A DNA stretch of 64,000 bases. Source: Pseudomonas sp. Tri1. Its GTDB lineage: Bacteria > Pseudomonadota > Gammaproteobacteria > Pseudomonadales > Pseudomonadaceae. The stretch lies in contig NZ_CP072913.1 in NCBI RefSeq assembly GCF_017968885.1, forward strand, positions 1,348,001 through 1,412,000, in the 5' to 3' direction. A program made the position numbers and the translations under genes. Of the stretch, positions 35,742-45,132 are shown one piece after another. Below the pieces are notes generated by a model. That model was not told the origin of the DNA. It did no database searches and saw nothing but the letters and a program-made list of their open reading frames with translations. Numbering within the stretch: position 1 is the stretch's first letter; every line of letters starts with the position of its first letter.

Positions 35742-36803
35742 ATGACGCAACGTAAAATCATCCACGTCGACTGTGACTGTTTCTATGCCGCTATCGAAAT
35801 GCGCGATGACCCTCGGCTGGCCGGCAAACCCCTGGCGGTGGGTGGTTCGGCGGATCGACGCGGCGTGATCGCGACCTGTAATTATGAGGCGCGGGCCTAT
35901 GGCGTGCGCTCGGCCATGTCCTCCGGCCACGCCTTGAAGCTTTGCCCGGACCTGACCATCGTCAAGCCGCGGATGGATGCCTACCGGGAAGCGTCGAAGG
36001 AAATTCATACGATTTTCAGCGATTACACCGACTTGATCGAGCCGCTGTCCTTGGACGAGGCTTATCTGGATGTCTCGGCCAGCGCGCATTTCGGTGGCAG
36101 CGCCACTCGCATCGCCCAGGACATTCGCCGGCGGGTTTCCAATCAGTTGCACATCACTGTGTCTGCCGGCGTCGCGCCGAACAAGTTCCTGGCCAAGATC
36201 GCCAGCGACTGGAAAAAGCCCAATGGCCTGTTCGTCATCACCCCGGACCAGGTGGAAGATTTCGTCTCGGCCCTGCCGGTGAGCAAGCTCCACGGTGTGG
36301 GCAAGGTCACCGCCGACAAGCTGAACAGGCTCGGTATTGTTGACTGCCAGCAGCTGCGGCAGTGGGACAAGCTGGCGCTGGTGCGCGAGTTCGGCAGTTT
36401 CGGTGAGCGACTCTGGAGCCTGGCTCGGGGGATCGATGAGCGTCTGGTGCACAACGACAGTCGGCGACAGTCCATCAGCGTGGAAAACACTTACGACGTT
36501 GACCTGCCCGATCTGGTGAGTTGCCTCGAAAAACTTCCGGAACTGATGCAAACCCTCAGTGGGCGCATGGCGCGGATCGACAGCAGCTATCGCCCTGGCA
36601 AGCCGTTCGTCAAAGTGAAGTTCCACGATTTCACCCAGACCACCCTGGAACAGGCCGGGGCAGGGCGGGACCTGGGCAGCTATCAGTTGTTGTTGACCCA
36701 GGCGTTCAACCGTGGCGGCAAGCCGGTACGGTTATTGGGAATTGGGGTGCGGCTGGAAGATTTACGCGGTGGGTTCGAGCAGTTGGAGTTGTTTGAGCGG
36801 TGA
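35742..36803 (+). CDS. dinB: DNA polymerase IV
   Basis: A 353-residue Y-family translesion polymerase. It has the metal-binding N-terminus IIHVDCDCFYAAIEMRDDPR, the YxxR pocket NYEARAYGVRSAMSSGHALK, the SLDEAYLDV catalytic acidic motif and the little-finger domain at the C-terminus. The upstream LexA box predicts induction by DNA damage together with recA. Confidence 0.97.
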   Translation: MTQRKIIHVDCDCFYAAIEMRDDPRLAGKPLAVGGSADRRGVIATCNYEARAYGVRSAMSSGHALKLCPDLTIVKPRMDAYREASKEIHTIFSDYTDLIEPLSLDEAYLDVSASAHFGGSATRIAQDIRRRVSNQLHITVSAGVAPNKFLAKIASDWKKPNGLFVITPDQVEDFVSALPVSKLHGVGKVTADKLNRLGIVDCQQLRQWDKLALVREFGSFGERLWSLARGIDERLVHNDSRRQSISVENTYDVDLPDLVSCLEKLPELMQTLSGRMARIDSSYRPGKPFVKVKFHDFTQTTLEQAGAGRDLGSYQLLLTQAFNRGGKPVRLLGIGVRLEDLRGGFEQLELFER

Positions 36804-36836
36804 GGGCGCTACATATATGAAGGATTTGCCCGGTTC

Positions 36837-36868
36837 TTGTGGCGAGGAAACAAGCTCCCGCGCCACAA
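36837..36868. repeat. Palindromic element TGTGGCGAGG family
   Basis: TTGTGGCGAGGAAAC and the opposite arm CCCGCGCCACAA form an imperfect inverted repeat, related to the elements at 27184 and 55141. Confidence 0.55.
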
Positions 36869-36878
36869 GGTTTTGCTG

Positions 36879-37832
36879 CTAGTTCGCGCCAGGATCCGCC
36901 ACCAATCGACCGCCATCCTTGGTCAGCGCCTTCATGAACTCGCTCTGCAACTCTGGATCATTGCGGGTCAGTTCGATCAGGCTCTGTTCCAGCTCGCTGG
37001 CCTCTTCTTCAAGCCCCAGCTCCGACAGGCGCTTGACCCGGTGAACCCACTGGCTCACTTCGTCGTCTTCCAGGTCGTCGTAGATCAATGCATGGGCTTC
37101 CAACAGCTTGCTGCGCAAGGTGCTGCTGATGCTCAGGGACGAGTCGGTGTGGACCTCATCCTGGGCGTCCGTCACGCTGATCTGCAATTTGCCGAATTGG
37201 CTCAGGTCCTGCTCGGCGAACGGGCTTTCGAGCAGGTTCAAGCGCAGCACGCCATTGCGATCGGTGCTCAGTTCGAAGGTCTGTCGGGCGGCCTTGACCT
37301 CCACCGGGCGTTCGCTCCAAGGCAGGCTCGAGTGTTCCGTGCGCTTGTCGCGCTGGACTTCGTCGATGCCCGCCAGGTTCTGCTGGGCCCGGCCATGGGA
37401 CGGTACGTTCATGAACGGGTTGAGCCCGGCGAAACCGTAGCTGATCCAGTCGCGGGTGACCGTGTCTGGCAAGCTGCCAAGGGCGAACACATTGACCACG
37501 TTCGCGCCAACGCCGGCCACCACCGCCACCGCGCCAAGGGGGATCTCGTAAATCTCGCGCCAAGGTTGATACGGTGTGTAGCGATCGTAACGGCGAGTGA
37601 CCTCGAACTCAGTGACTTCGAAAGTCTTTTGTTCATTGATCCGTATACGGCGCTGCGGCAGGTCGAGCACCTTGGGTTCGCCCACATCGATCTGCAGGCT
37701 ATGGTCGAGCAGTTTGCGCTCGACCCGCTCTTCGTGCTCGCTGCGTTGCGACATTTGGTTGGCGCAGCCGCTGACCAGCAGGGCGCCGCACAAGGCGGCG
37801 CCACCGAGGCCTAAGGTGTTTCGCTTGAACAT
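36879..37832 (-). CDS. Putative lipoprotein of unknown function
   Basis: A 317-residue protein with a lipoprotein signal peptide ending LLVSGC (Cys at residue 23), so probably outer-membrane attached. The mature part starts with a charged helix (SEHEERVERKLLDHSLQIDV). It has one hydrophobic Gly/Ala segment (IPLGAVAVVAGVGANVVNVF, about residues 97-116) and a C-terminal helical acidic region. I do not recognise a functional family. It lies 17 bases after proS on the same strand and may be co-transcribed. Confidence 0.75.
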   Translation of the reverse strand: MFKRNTLGLGGAALCGALLVSGCANQMSQRSEHEERVERKLLDHSLQIDVGEPKVLDLPQRRIRINEQKTFEVTEFEVTRRYDRYTPYQPWREIYEIPLGAVAVVAGVGANVVNVFALGSLPDTVTRDWISYGFAGLNPFMNVPSHGRAQQNLAGIDEVQRDKRTEHSSLPWSERPVEVKAARQTFELSTDRNGVLRLNLLESPFAEQDLSQFGKLQISVTDAQDEVHTDSSLSISSTLRSKLLEAHALIYDDLEDDEVSQWVHRVKRLSELGLEEEASELEQSLIELTRNDPELQSEFMKALTKDGGRLVADPGAN

Positions 37833-37849
37833 GACGTCTCTATCTGGTG

Positions 37850-39565
37850 TCAGCGGCGGATACGGGCCTGGAGGAAAGACAACACGTCGGCGACCGGCAG
37901 TGCTTGCGGCTCGGCCTCGGTGCGGCTCTTGTATTCCAGGTTGCCTTCGGCCAGGCCACGGTCACTGACGACGATCCGGTGCGGGATGCCGATCAGTTCC
38001 ATGTCCGCGAACTTGATGCCGGGGCTGGTTTTCTTGTCGCGGTCGTCCAGCAACACTTCGAAGCCGGCCGCCGTCAGTTCGGCGTAGAGCTTGTCGGTGG
38101 CTTCACGCACCAGGTCGGTCTCGTAGCGCAGCGGCACCAGGGCAACCTGGAACGGCGCCAGCGTGTCGCTCCAGATGATGCCTTTTTCGTCGTTGTTCTG
38201 CTCGATGGCGGCAGCCACTACGCGGGAAACGCCGATGCCGTAGCAACCCATTTCCAGGGTGACCGGCTTGCCGTTCTCGCCCAGCACTTCGCACTTCATC
38301 GCCTTGCTGTACTTGTTGCCCAGCTGGAAGATGTGCCCGACTTCGATGCCGCGCTTGATTTCCAAGGTGCCCTTGCCGTCCGGGCTCGGATCGCCGGCCA
38401 CGACGTTGCGCAGGTCCGCGACGGTTGGAACCGGCAGGTCGCGCTCCCAGTTCACGCCGAAATAGTGCTTGTCGTCGACGTTGGCGCCGATGGCGAAGTC
38501 GCTCATCAGTTCCACCGAACGGTCGATGATGATTGGCAATGGCAGGTTCAGCGGGCCGAGGGAGCCGGCACCGGCGCCGATGGCGTCGCGCAGTTCGGCT
38601 TCGCTGGCCATGACCAGTGGACTGGCGACGCCGGGTTGGTTGGCGGCCTTGATTTCGTTCAGCTCGTGATCGCCACGGATGATCAGGGCAATCAGCTTGC
38701 CTTCCTCTTCGGCTCGCACGATCAGGGTCTTGATAGTGCGCTCGATTGGCAGGTTGTAGCCTTCCACCAGTTGGGCGATGGTCTTGGCGTTCGGTGTGTC
38801 CACCAGGCGCAGTTCTTCGCTCGGCGCGGCCCGGGAGGTTTCCCGAGGCACGGCTTCGGCCTTCTCGATGTTTGCCGCATAATCGGAGCCGTTGCTGAAC
38901 ACGATATCGTCTTCGCCGGACTCGGCCAGTACGTGGAATTCGTGGGAGCCGGCGCCGCCAATCGAGCCGTTGTCGGCTTCAACCGGGCGGAATTTCAGGC
39001 CCAGGCGGGTGAACACGTTGCAGTACGCCTGGTGCATGCGGTCGTAGGTGACTTGCAGCGAAGCCAGGTCGGTGTGGAACGAGTAAGCGTCCTTCATGAT
39101 GAATTCGCGACCGCGCATCAGGCCGAAGCGTGGACGGATCTCGTCACGGAATTTGGTCTGGATCTGGTACAGGTTGATCGGCAGCTGCTTGTAGCTGCTC
39201 AACTCGTTGCGCATCAGGTCGGTGATCACTTCTTCGTGAGTCGGGCCTGCACAGAAGTCGCGACCGTGGCGATCTTTGATGCGCAGCAATTCAGGACCGT
39301 ATTCTTCCCAGCGCCCCGATTCCTGCCACAGCTCGGCCGGTTGGGTGCCCGGCATCAACACTTCCAGGGAGCCCGCGGCGTCCATCTCTTCGCGAACGAT
39401 GGCTTCCACCTTGCGCATCACTCGCAAACCCATCGGCAGCCAGGTGTACAGGCCCGAAGCGAGTTTGCGGATCATGCCGGCACGCAGCATCAACTGATGG
39501 CTGATCACGACGGCGTCGGAAGGTGTTTCTTTCTGTGTGGCGAGCAAATATTGACTGGTGCGCAT
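37850..39565 (-). CDS. proS: Prolyl-tRNA synthetase
   Basis: A 571-residue bacterial-type (long) ProRS that charges proline tRNA. It has class II motifs: [20 protein letters not shown], the motif 2 region [20 protein letters not shown], and the motif 3 region [15 protein letters not shown]. An INS editing insertion lies between motifs 2 and 3 (about residues 225-400), and the anticodon-binding domain is at the C-terminus. ATG 39565 matches the standard MRTSQYLL start. Confidence 0.97.
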   Translation of the reverse strand: MRTSQYLLATQKETPSDAVVISHQLMLRAGMIRKLASGLYTWLPMGLRVMRKVEAIVREEMDAAGSLEVLMPGTQPAELWQESGRWEEYGPELLRIKDRHGRDFCAGPTHEEVITDLMRNELSSYKQLPINLYQIQTKFRDEIRPRFGLMRGREFIMKDAYSFHTDLASLQVTYDRMHQAYCNVFTRLGLKFRPVEADNGSIGGAGSHEFHVLAESGEDDIVFSNGSDYAANIEKAEAVPRETSRAAPSEELRLVDTPNAKTIAQLVEGYNLPIERTIKTLIVRAEEEGKLIALIIRGDHELNEIKAANQPGVASPLVMASEAELRDAIGAGAGSLGPLNLPLPIIIDRSVELMSDFAIGANVDDKHYFGVNWERDLPVPTVADLRNVVAGDPSPDGKGTLEIKRGIEVGHIFQLGNKYSKAMKCEVLGENGKPVTLEMGCYGIGVSRVVAAAIEQNNDEKGIIWSDTLAPFQVALVPLRYETDLVREATDKLYAELTAAGFEVLLDDRDKKTSPGIKFADMELIGIPHRIVVSDRGLAEGNLEYKSRTEAEPQALPVADVLSFLQARIRR

Positions 39566-39694
39566 GGTTGGCCGTTGTCGGTTGCTGATGACGAGAAGTG
39601 ACGGAGCATTGTACGGGCGAGATGCCCTGGCGTACAGGCGCGTGGCCGGTTGCCGGATGCAGGCGCCGGTTTCGTCGGCGCCTGCTGAATTTTC

Positions 39695-41254
39695 CTACGA
39701 CTCTTCCGCGGGGCGGGTCGGCGTCGGTTCCGTGTTCGCTGTCGAGCCTTGGCGGCGGTTCTCCTGGAACCAGTGCAGGGCAATCAGGAGCAGGGTTGGA
39801 ACGCCAAGCAGGGCGGTGATCAGGAAGAAGTTGTGGTAGCCGAACTTCTCCACCATCACCCCTGAATAGCCGCCGATCAAGCGTGGCAGCAACAGCATGA
39901 TCGAGCTGAGCAGGGCGTATTGGGTGGCGGAGAACTTCAGGTTGGTCAGGCTTGATAGGTAGGCGACGAACGCCGAGGTGGCCAGGCCGGAGCTGAAGTT
40001 GTCCAGGGAAATGGTGACAATCAGCATCTTCACGTTGGCGCCCATGTCGGTGAGCATCAGGAAGAGAATGTTGGTGCCGGCCGAGGCGACGCCGCCGATG
40101 AACAGGATCGGCAGGATGCCGAAGCGCACGATCAGCAAGCCACCCATGCCGGCGCCGACGAGGGTCATGATCAGCCCGAAAATCTTGCTGACGCTGGCGA
40201 TCTGGTCCTTGGTGAAGCCTTGGTCGATGTAGAACACGTTGGCCATGACGCCCATGACCGTGTCCGACATCCGGTAGGTCGCGATCAGTCCGAGCAGCAG
40301 CAAGGCTTGCCAGCGGTAGCGCAGGATGAAGTCGTTGACTGGCGTCAGCACCGGCGCCAGCCCTCGGCGGCCCATGGCCGACAGGCACATGGCCGTGAGG
40401 AGGATATAGAGAATGGCGCGCAGGAAGGCGCGATCCTGAAGCAACAGGTCGAGCAGGCTGACGCCTTCGAACAACACGCTGGCGAAATCGGTGTTGTAGA
40501 GCTGGGTGAACATCGCCGGTACCGATACCAACAGGATGATCAGCACAAACACCGATGCCAGCTGATGAGCGAACGAGTAGCGTCCGGCCTGTAATTGAGT
40601 GCGCAGCGGCACCGGCGGTTCACGCATGAACAGCGAGGTGAGCAGAGCCGGGACCATCAACACGCCGAACAGCAGGTAAGTACCGGCCCAGGCGGAGTGT
40701 TTATAGTTGAAACCGGTGGAGCCAAAGCCTTCGGCGAAGAACAGGGCGCCGGCGGTGGCCAGCAGGGCGGCGATGCGGTAACCGGACATGTAGCTGGCAG
40801 CGAGCGCTGCCTGGCGGGTGTCGTCGGCGATCTCCAGGCGATAGGCGTCGACGGCGATGTCCTGGGTGGCCGAGGCGAAGGCCACGATCACCGCGATGGC
40901 AATCAACCATGACAGGTGTTTTTGCGGATCGCAGAAGCCCATGCCGATCAGACCAAGGATCACAAGGCCCTGGGAGAGCACCAGCCATGAGCGACGGCGC
41001 CCGAGTTTGCCCAGCAGCGGCAGGCGCCATTGGTCGAGCAGTGGCGACCAGACCCACTTAAAGGCATACGCCAGGCCGATCAGGCTTGCGTAGCCAATGG
41101 TTTCACGGGCCACGCCGGCTTCGCGCAACCAGACCGAAAGCGTGGAAAACACCAGCATGTAGGGCAAGCCGGCGGCGAAGCCAAGCAGCAACAGCACGAG
41201 CGTCGAGGGACTGGCATAGGCGGCGAGGGCGGCGCGCCAGGTTTTACGGGGCAT
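39695..41254 (-). CDS. ampG: AmpG-like muropeptide permease (MFS)
   Basis: A 519-residue inner-membrane transporter that brings GlcNAc-anhydromuropeptides into the cell for peptidoglycan recycling, which also feeds beta-lactamase induction. The N-terminal LLGFAAGLPYMLVFSTLSVW, the RRSWLVLSQ loop and the FASATQDIAVDAYRLE segment are AmpG hallmarks. About 14 hydrophobic segments are visible. Pseudomonas has more than one AmpG-like protein, so the exact paralogue is not certain. Confidence 0.88.
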   Translation of the reverse strand: MPRKTWRAALAAYASPSTLVLLLLGFAAGLPYMLVFSTLSVWLREAGVARETIGYASLIGLAYAFKWVWSPLLDQWRLPLLGKLGRRRSWLVLSQGLVILGLIGMGFCDPQKHLSWLIAIAVIVAFASATQDIAVDAYRLEIADDTRQAALAASYMSGYRIAALLATAGALFFAEGFGSTGFNYKHSAWAGTYLLFGVLMVPALLTSLFMREPPVPLRTQLQAGRYSFAHQLASVFVLIILLVSVPAMFTQLYNTDFASVLFEGVSLLDLLLQDRAFLRAILYILLTAMCLSAMGRRGLAPVLTPVNDFILRYRWQALLLLGLIATYRMSDTVMGVMANVFYIDQGFTKDQIASVSKIFGLIMTLVGAGMGGLLIVRFGILPILFIGGVASAGTNILFLMLTDMGANVKMLIVTISLDNFSSGLATSAFVAYLSSLTNLKFSATQYALLSSIMLLLPRLIGGYSGVMVEKFGYHNFFLITALLGVPTLLLIALHWFQENRRQGSTANTEPTPTRPAEES

Positions 41255-41298
41255 GGGCTGGAGTCTGCCTCAAAAATTGCGAAAACAAAGCGCGCACT

Positions 41299-41652
41299 CT
41301 AACCGCTGTGCTCTACCGGGCGCCAGCCATGGCGCTGAATATCAACACGATTGTTCAGGACACTGATGCCTTCCATGCGCAGGCGTGCGCGCTGTTCGTC
41401 CCCTGAGGCGCTGCCCGCGGGCAGGCTTATCCGACCGCCGGCAGCCAGTACCCTGTGCCAGGGCAGCTTGGTGTCATTCGGTAACTGACTGAGGGTCCGC
41501 CCGACCCAGCGCGCCGCACGGCCCAGGCCGGCCATTTCGGCGAGTTGGCCATAGGTGACGACCTTGCCCGCCGGCACCTGTGCCAGGGTCAGGTAAAGGG
41601 TGGTGCGGCGGATTTGGGCGGCGTTCTCGGTATCCGCAGGGGTGTCAGTCAC
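41299..41652 (-). CDS. Alkyltransferase-like protein (ATL)
   Basis: A 117-residue protein of the MGMT DNA-binding domain family. The active-site motif normally PCHRV reads PWHRVLAAGGRI, with Trp instead of the methyl-accepting Cys. It therefore binds O6-alkylguanine without repairing it and marks it for nucleotide excision repair, as known for ATL proteins such as E. coli YbaZ. The helix-turn-helix part (VVTYGQLAEMAGLGRAARWV) is intact. Confidence 0.9.
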   Translation of the reverse strand: MTDTPADTENAAQIRRTTLYLTLAQVPAGKVVTYGQLAEMAGLGRAARWVGRTLSQLPNDTKLPWHRVLAAGGRISLPAGSASGDEQRARLRMEGISVLNNRVDIQRHGWRPVEHSG

Positions 41653-41806
41653 GTTAGGGCTTCCTCGGGTGTCCGTCTGTAGATTAATTCCTACAAGGTT
41701 GATTGAGAAATGAACTCATCATCCATACGCGGGTCAGTCCTTGCTGAGGTGTCATCCTGGGGGATAATGCCGCCTTTTCACCGCAAACTTGAGCCCTTTA
41801 TCGCTT

Positions 41807-42814
41807 ATGTTGTCTAGAACCCTGCTATGCCTGGCTGTTGCCAGCGCTTCCACGCCATTGCTCGCCGACACTGTCTGGTTGAAGAATGGGGACAAACTCA
41901 GTGGCAAGATTACCGTTTTCGATGGCGGCAAGCTGCTGATCCAGACCGATTACGCCGGTGCGGTTCCCATTGATTGGAAACAGGTCAAGACCCTGGAGAG
42001 CGACCAGCAGCTCTTGGTCAAGCAGGATGCCTATACCGGCGAGAAAGCCAAGGCCCTGCATGCCGCCGAGGATGGCAAGGTCACCCTGGCCAACGGCGAT
42101 GCGCCCAAGACCGTCGAACTGGCCAGTATCCAGCAAATCCTCAAGCCCAAGCCGGTGGTCGAGGATCTGGTCTGGAAGGGCAATATCGATGCCGCGCTGG
42201 ATTACCAGCGTGCGGAAAACGATACCGATGATTACGACATCGACTTCAAGACCTCTGCTCGCCATGGCAGATGGCGACATACCGCCGAAGGCGAATACAA
42301 CCGTGAATTCCAGGACGATGTGGTTTCCGCCGACAACTGGCGGCTGGAGTATTCCCTCGATCGGTTTTTCACTGACAAATGGTTTTGGCAAGGTCGTCTG
42401 AACTACAAGCGCGACAAAGTCGAAGACCTGGCGCGCCAGCGTGTGGTGGGGACCGGTCCGGGCTACCAGTTCTGGGATGACGAATTGGGCGCGTTCTCGC
42501 TGGGCTCGTTGCTCAACCGCACCGATTACGAGTATCGCGATGGCGGCAAGGACAACTTCTATTCCGTGGCCATGAAGTGGGACTACAACCGCTACCTGAT
42601 TGGCAAGCGCGTCGAGTTCTTCACCAATGGCGAAGTGGGCAAGCCGTTGTCTGATGTCGCGGACTATGCCTACGACGCAGAGGTCGGGCTGCGCTACAAG
42701 GTCACCGATTGGGCGTCACTCAACCTCAAGGCCGAGAAAGACGTCATTGAGGGCACCGAAGACAGCGACTTGAGCAAGACCCGTTACACGGCTGGATTTG
42801 GCGTGACCTGGTAA
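41807..42814 (+). CDS. DUF481 outer-membrane protein
   Basis: A 335-residue protein with signal peptide (LLCLAVASASTPLLA before DTVWLKNGDKLSGK) and a C-terminal DUF481 beta-barrel ending in Trp (TAGFGVTW), the typical outer-membrane sorting residue being aromatic. The N-terminal 90 residues repeat a strand pattern (LKNGDKLSGKI and VTLANGD). Role unknown; homologues are often induced by salt or alkaline stress. ATG 41807 is chosen because it begins a good signal peptide; TTG 41789 is the alternative. Confidence 0.82.
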   Translation: MLSRTLLCLAVASASTPLLADTVWLKNGDKLSGKITVFDGGKLLIQTDYAGAVPIDWKQVKTLESDQQLLVKQDAYTGEKAKALHAAEDGKVTLANGDAPKTVELASIQQILKPKPVVEDLVWKGNIDAALDYQRAENDTDDYDIDFKTSARHGRWRHTAEGEYNREFQDDVVSADNWRLEYSLDRFFTDKWFWQGRLNYKRDKVEDLARQRVVGTGPGYQFWDDELGAFSLGSLLNRTDYEYRDGGKDNFYSVAMKWDYNRYLIGKRVEFFTNGEVGKPLSDVADYAYDAEVGLRYKVTDWASLNLKAEKDVIEGTEDSDLSKTRYTAGFGVTW

Positions 42815-42834
42815 TCCCGGGCCAGTAACAAATC

Positions 42835-42922
42835 TGTGGGAGCGACTGGCTCGTGATAGGGGTAAATCAGTCACATTAATGTTGACTGGCATACCGCTAT
42901 CGCGAGCAAGTCGCTCCCACAG
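42835..42922. repeat. Diverged paired REP element
   Basis: TGTGGGAGCGACTGGCTCGT on the left and CGCGAGCAAGTCGCTCCCAC on the right. Both arms differ from the consensus by a few bases, and the pairing of outer parts is preserved. Confidence 0.78.
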
Positions 42923-42954
42923 TTTTTTTGTGCGCGCAAAAAACTGACAGGCAC

Positions 42955-42987
42955 AAAAAAGCCCCGCTTTTGAGGGCGGGGCTTTTT
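42955..42987. terminator. Terminator of the cold-shock gene
   Basis: AAAAAAGCCCCGC, loop TTTTGAG, GGCGGGGCTTTTT: strong stem just downstream of the cold-shock gene on the minus strand. Confidence 0.88.
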
Positions 42988-43004
42988 ACTAAAGCAAGGA
43001 CAAG

Positions 43005-43214
43005 TTAGATAACTTGAACTTCTTCAGCTTGCATGCCTTTCTGACCGCGGGTAGCGATGAAAGAAACCTGTTGGCCTTCTTTCAGGCTTTTGAAGCCGTC
43101 GGATTGGATAGCTTTGAAGTGAACAAACAGGTCGTCACCGGATTGTGGGGTGATGAAGCCGAAGCCTTTTTCATCGTTGAACCACTTAACGGTACCAGTT
43201 TGGCGATTAGACAT
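43005..43214 (-). CDS. CspA-family cold-shock protein
   Basis: A 69-residue cold-shock domain protein, an RNA-binding chaperone. RNP1 is KGFGFI and RNP2 is LFVHF, with the N-terminal [20 protein letters not shown]. An AAGGAGTT Shine-Dalgarno lies before ATG 43214. The upstream 120 bases probably include a long transcribed leader, common in this family. Confidence 0.95.
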   Translation of the reverse strand: MSNRQTGTVKWFNDEKGFGFITPQSGDDLFVHFKAIQSDGFKSLKEGQQVSFIATRGQKGMQAEEVQVI

Positions 43215-43568
43215 GGTGTAACTCCTTGAACAAAGATAACTGCGACTCAGGAAGAACCCTGGCCGAGACTGAGTGCAAAGAGCAGGAAAAATTCTTGTAG
43301 ATGGTTGGATCGAAATTCAACATATCGTGTAGAGATTCTCAGTGACACAAGCAGCACAGTGGCGCCACCTTAACCCTTTTTCCGGAACGTGCCAATGGTC
43401 TTTGCGAAGGTTTCTCGGATTTAGTGACTGGCGGCGTGGGGTATTGCCGTCAGGGACCGGAAATCAAGGCGGATCGGCGAGATTTGCGTCCCACGCTTTG
43501 AACCCGGCCTCGCGCCCCGGTAAGATGCCGGACGTATTTTTTCCACCTCGCTATTTCAGGAAACCGCC
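43215..43568. other. Control region between cold-shock gene and dcd
   Basis: About 350 bases with the divergent promoters and the cold-shock leader. A reading frame at 43342-43572 has no recognisable protein features and a start without good Shine-Dalgarno, so I see no gene here. CAGGAAACC precedes the dcd ATG. Confidence 0.55.
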
Positions 43569-44135
43569 ATGAGCATCAAATCGGACAAGTGGATTCGCCG
43601 CATGGCGCAAGAGCACGGCATGATCGAGCCCTTCGTCGAGCGTCAGATGCGTGGCGAAGGCGCCGACCGGCTGATTTCCTTCGGTGTCTCCAGCTACGGC
43701 TACGACGTGCGCTGCGCCGATGAATTCAAGGTGTTCACCAACATCAACTCGGCTACCGTCGACCCGAAGAACTTCGACGAGAAGAGCTTCGTCGACGTCA
43801 AGAGTGACGTGTGCATCATCCCGCCGAACTCATTCGCCCTGGCCCGCACCGTCGAGTACTTCCGGATTCCGCGCAACGTACTGACCATCTGCCTGGGCAA
43901 AAGCACTTACGCTCGCTGCGGCATCATCGTCAACGTCACGCCGCTGGAACCCGAGTGGGAAGGCCACGTGACCCTGGAGTTCTCCAACACCACGACCCTG
44001 CCGGCGAAAATCTACGCCAACGAGGGTGTGGCACAGATGTTGTTCCTTGAATCCGACGAAGAGTGTGAAGTGTCCTACAAGGATCGGGGTGGCAAGTACC
44101 AGGGTCAGCGCGGCGTGACGCTACCGCGTACCTGA
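43569..44135 (+). CDS. dcd: dCTP deaminase
   Basis: A 188-residue trimeric enzyme that deaminates dCTP to dUTP, the source of dTMP. Motifs: [20 protein letters not shown] at the start, [37 protein letters not shown] with the catalytic Glu in the EWEGHVTLE segment, and the C-terminal [14 protein letters not shown]. Length and start match the family. Confidence 0.97.
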   Translation: MSIKSDKWIRRMAQEHGMIEPFVERQMRGEGADRLISFGVSSYGYDVRCADEFKVFTNINSATVDPKNFDEKSFVDVKSDVCIIPPNSFALARTVEYFRIPRNVLTICLGKSTYARCGIIVNVTPLEPEWEGHVTLEFSNTTTLPAKIYANEGVAQMLFLESDEECEVSYKDRGGKYQGQRGVTLPRT

Positions 44136-44234
44136 TTCTGACGAACAGTTGGAATTCCTGGGCGGGCAGACACTCTATTGCGTGTACTGCCCGTTTTTGC
44201 GTCAGCGCGACGGGCTTCGCCCAGGAGTTGCTCT

Positions 44235-44450
44235 ATGAAGATCGATCCGCGAATCAGTGCCGAACTGGCAAAGCTTGAGCCCAATCAGATCGGCGTCATG
44301 GCTTGGTCATTGCTGGCCCATCCTGCCGAAGCGGCGGGCGGCATCCCCGGCCAGCCTGATCCCGATACCCCCAACGAACAACCCAACGAACCCACTGAGC
44401 CCGGCGAACCGACCCTGCCGGACGAGCCGCCTCCTGCGCCTGTTGCCTGA
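44235..44450 (+). CDS. Small proline-rich hypothetical protein
   Basis: A 71-residue protein: an N-terminal structured-looking part (MKIDPRISAELAKLEPNQIG, then VMAWSLLAHPAEAAGG) and a low-complexity C-terminal tail rich in Pro, Glu and Asn (NEQPNEPTEPGEPTLPDEPP). CCAGGAG lies 6 bases before ATG 44235. Not recognised. It is 100 bases after dcd and convergent to pdeM. Confidence 0.5.
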   Translation: MKIDPRISAELAKLEPNQIGVMAWSLLAHPAEAAGGIPGQPDPDTPNEQPNEPTEPGEPTLPDEPPPAPVA

Positions 44451-44475
44451 CGAAATGCTCGCCCGTTGCCTGGTT

Positions 44476-45132
44476 TCAGTTGACGGGCCATATTTCGTTG
44501 TCGCCGATGACGAATATCCTGCAGTGATTGTCCTGATCGACCCGATAGCCGCCTGTGAACGCACCGAAGGCGGGTAACAGGCTTATTTCGCTGCCCAGCC
44601 GGAAGCACGCCAGGCGCAGGCGTTGCCGACCTTTGCCGTTTAGGTGATAAACCGGATGCACATGACCGGCCAGTACATGGCGGCTTGGATGCGGGTTGGG
44701 CTCGTGCTGCACGGCGAACGGACCCAGTAGCAAAGGCTCCGGCACAACGCGGATATTCAGCTCTGGTGGTGGGTCGCCGGCGCGCTTGTCGTGGTTACCG
44801 CGAATCAGCGTCATGGCCAGGTGCTGATGTCGGTCGCGCCAATCGGAAAGAGCCTGCAAGGTGCCCGGTGCGTTAGAGCCGGGACCGTGGAGAAAGTCCC
44901 CGAGAAAAATCAGCTGTCGACAGGCCAGGTTTGCCAGTAGCGTGTCCAGCACCGCGATATTGCTGGCGGTGGTGCCATGGGGCACTGGTTGACCGAGGCT
45001 ACGGTAAGCGGCGGCCTTGCCAAAGTGGACATCCGCCACCATCAGGGTTTCCTGGGCTGGCCAGTACACGGCTTTTTGCGGCAGCAGCCAGAGTTCTTCG
45101 CCGGCCAGGTTGACGGGGTAAGGCGCAGGCAT
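44476..45132 (-). CDS. pdeM: Ligase-associated DNA damage response phosphoesterase PdeM
   Basis: A 218-residue metallophosphoesterase. All metal motifs are present: VADVHFGKAAAYR (D-x-H), FLGDFLHGPG, IRGNHDKR (GNHD) and AGHVHPVYH (G-H-x-H). It is one member of a conserved four-protein DNA repair set with Lhr helicase, an exonuclease and an ATP-dependent ligase. It is translationally coupled to lhr by a TGATG overlap. Confidence 0.93.
   Translation of the reverse strand: MPAPYPVNLAGEELWLLPQKAVYWPAQETLMVADVHFGKAAAYRSLGQPVPHGTTASNIAVLDTLLANLACRQLIFLGDFLHGPGSNAPGTLQALSDWRDRHQHLAMTLIRGNHDKRAGDPPPELNIRVVPEPLLLGPFAVQHEPNPHPSRHVLAGHVHPVYHLNGKGRQRLRLACFRLGSEISLLPAFGAFTGGYRVDQDNHCRIFVIGDNEIWPVN

Noticed and set aside
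37847..39601. 584-residue frame antisense to proS
   Set aside because: Shadow of a well-identified tRNA synthetase gene.
43342..43572. 76-residue frame upstream of dcd
   Set aside because: No Shine-Dalgarno, no family, overlaps the dcd start region; treated as control region.
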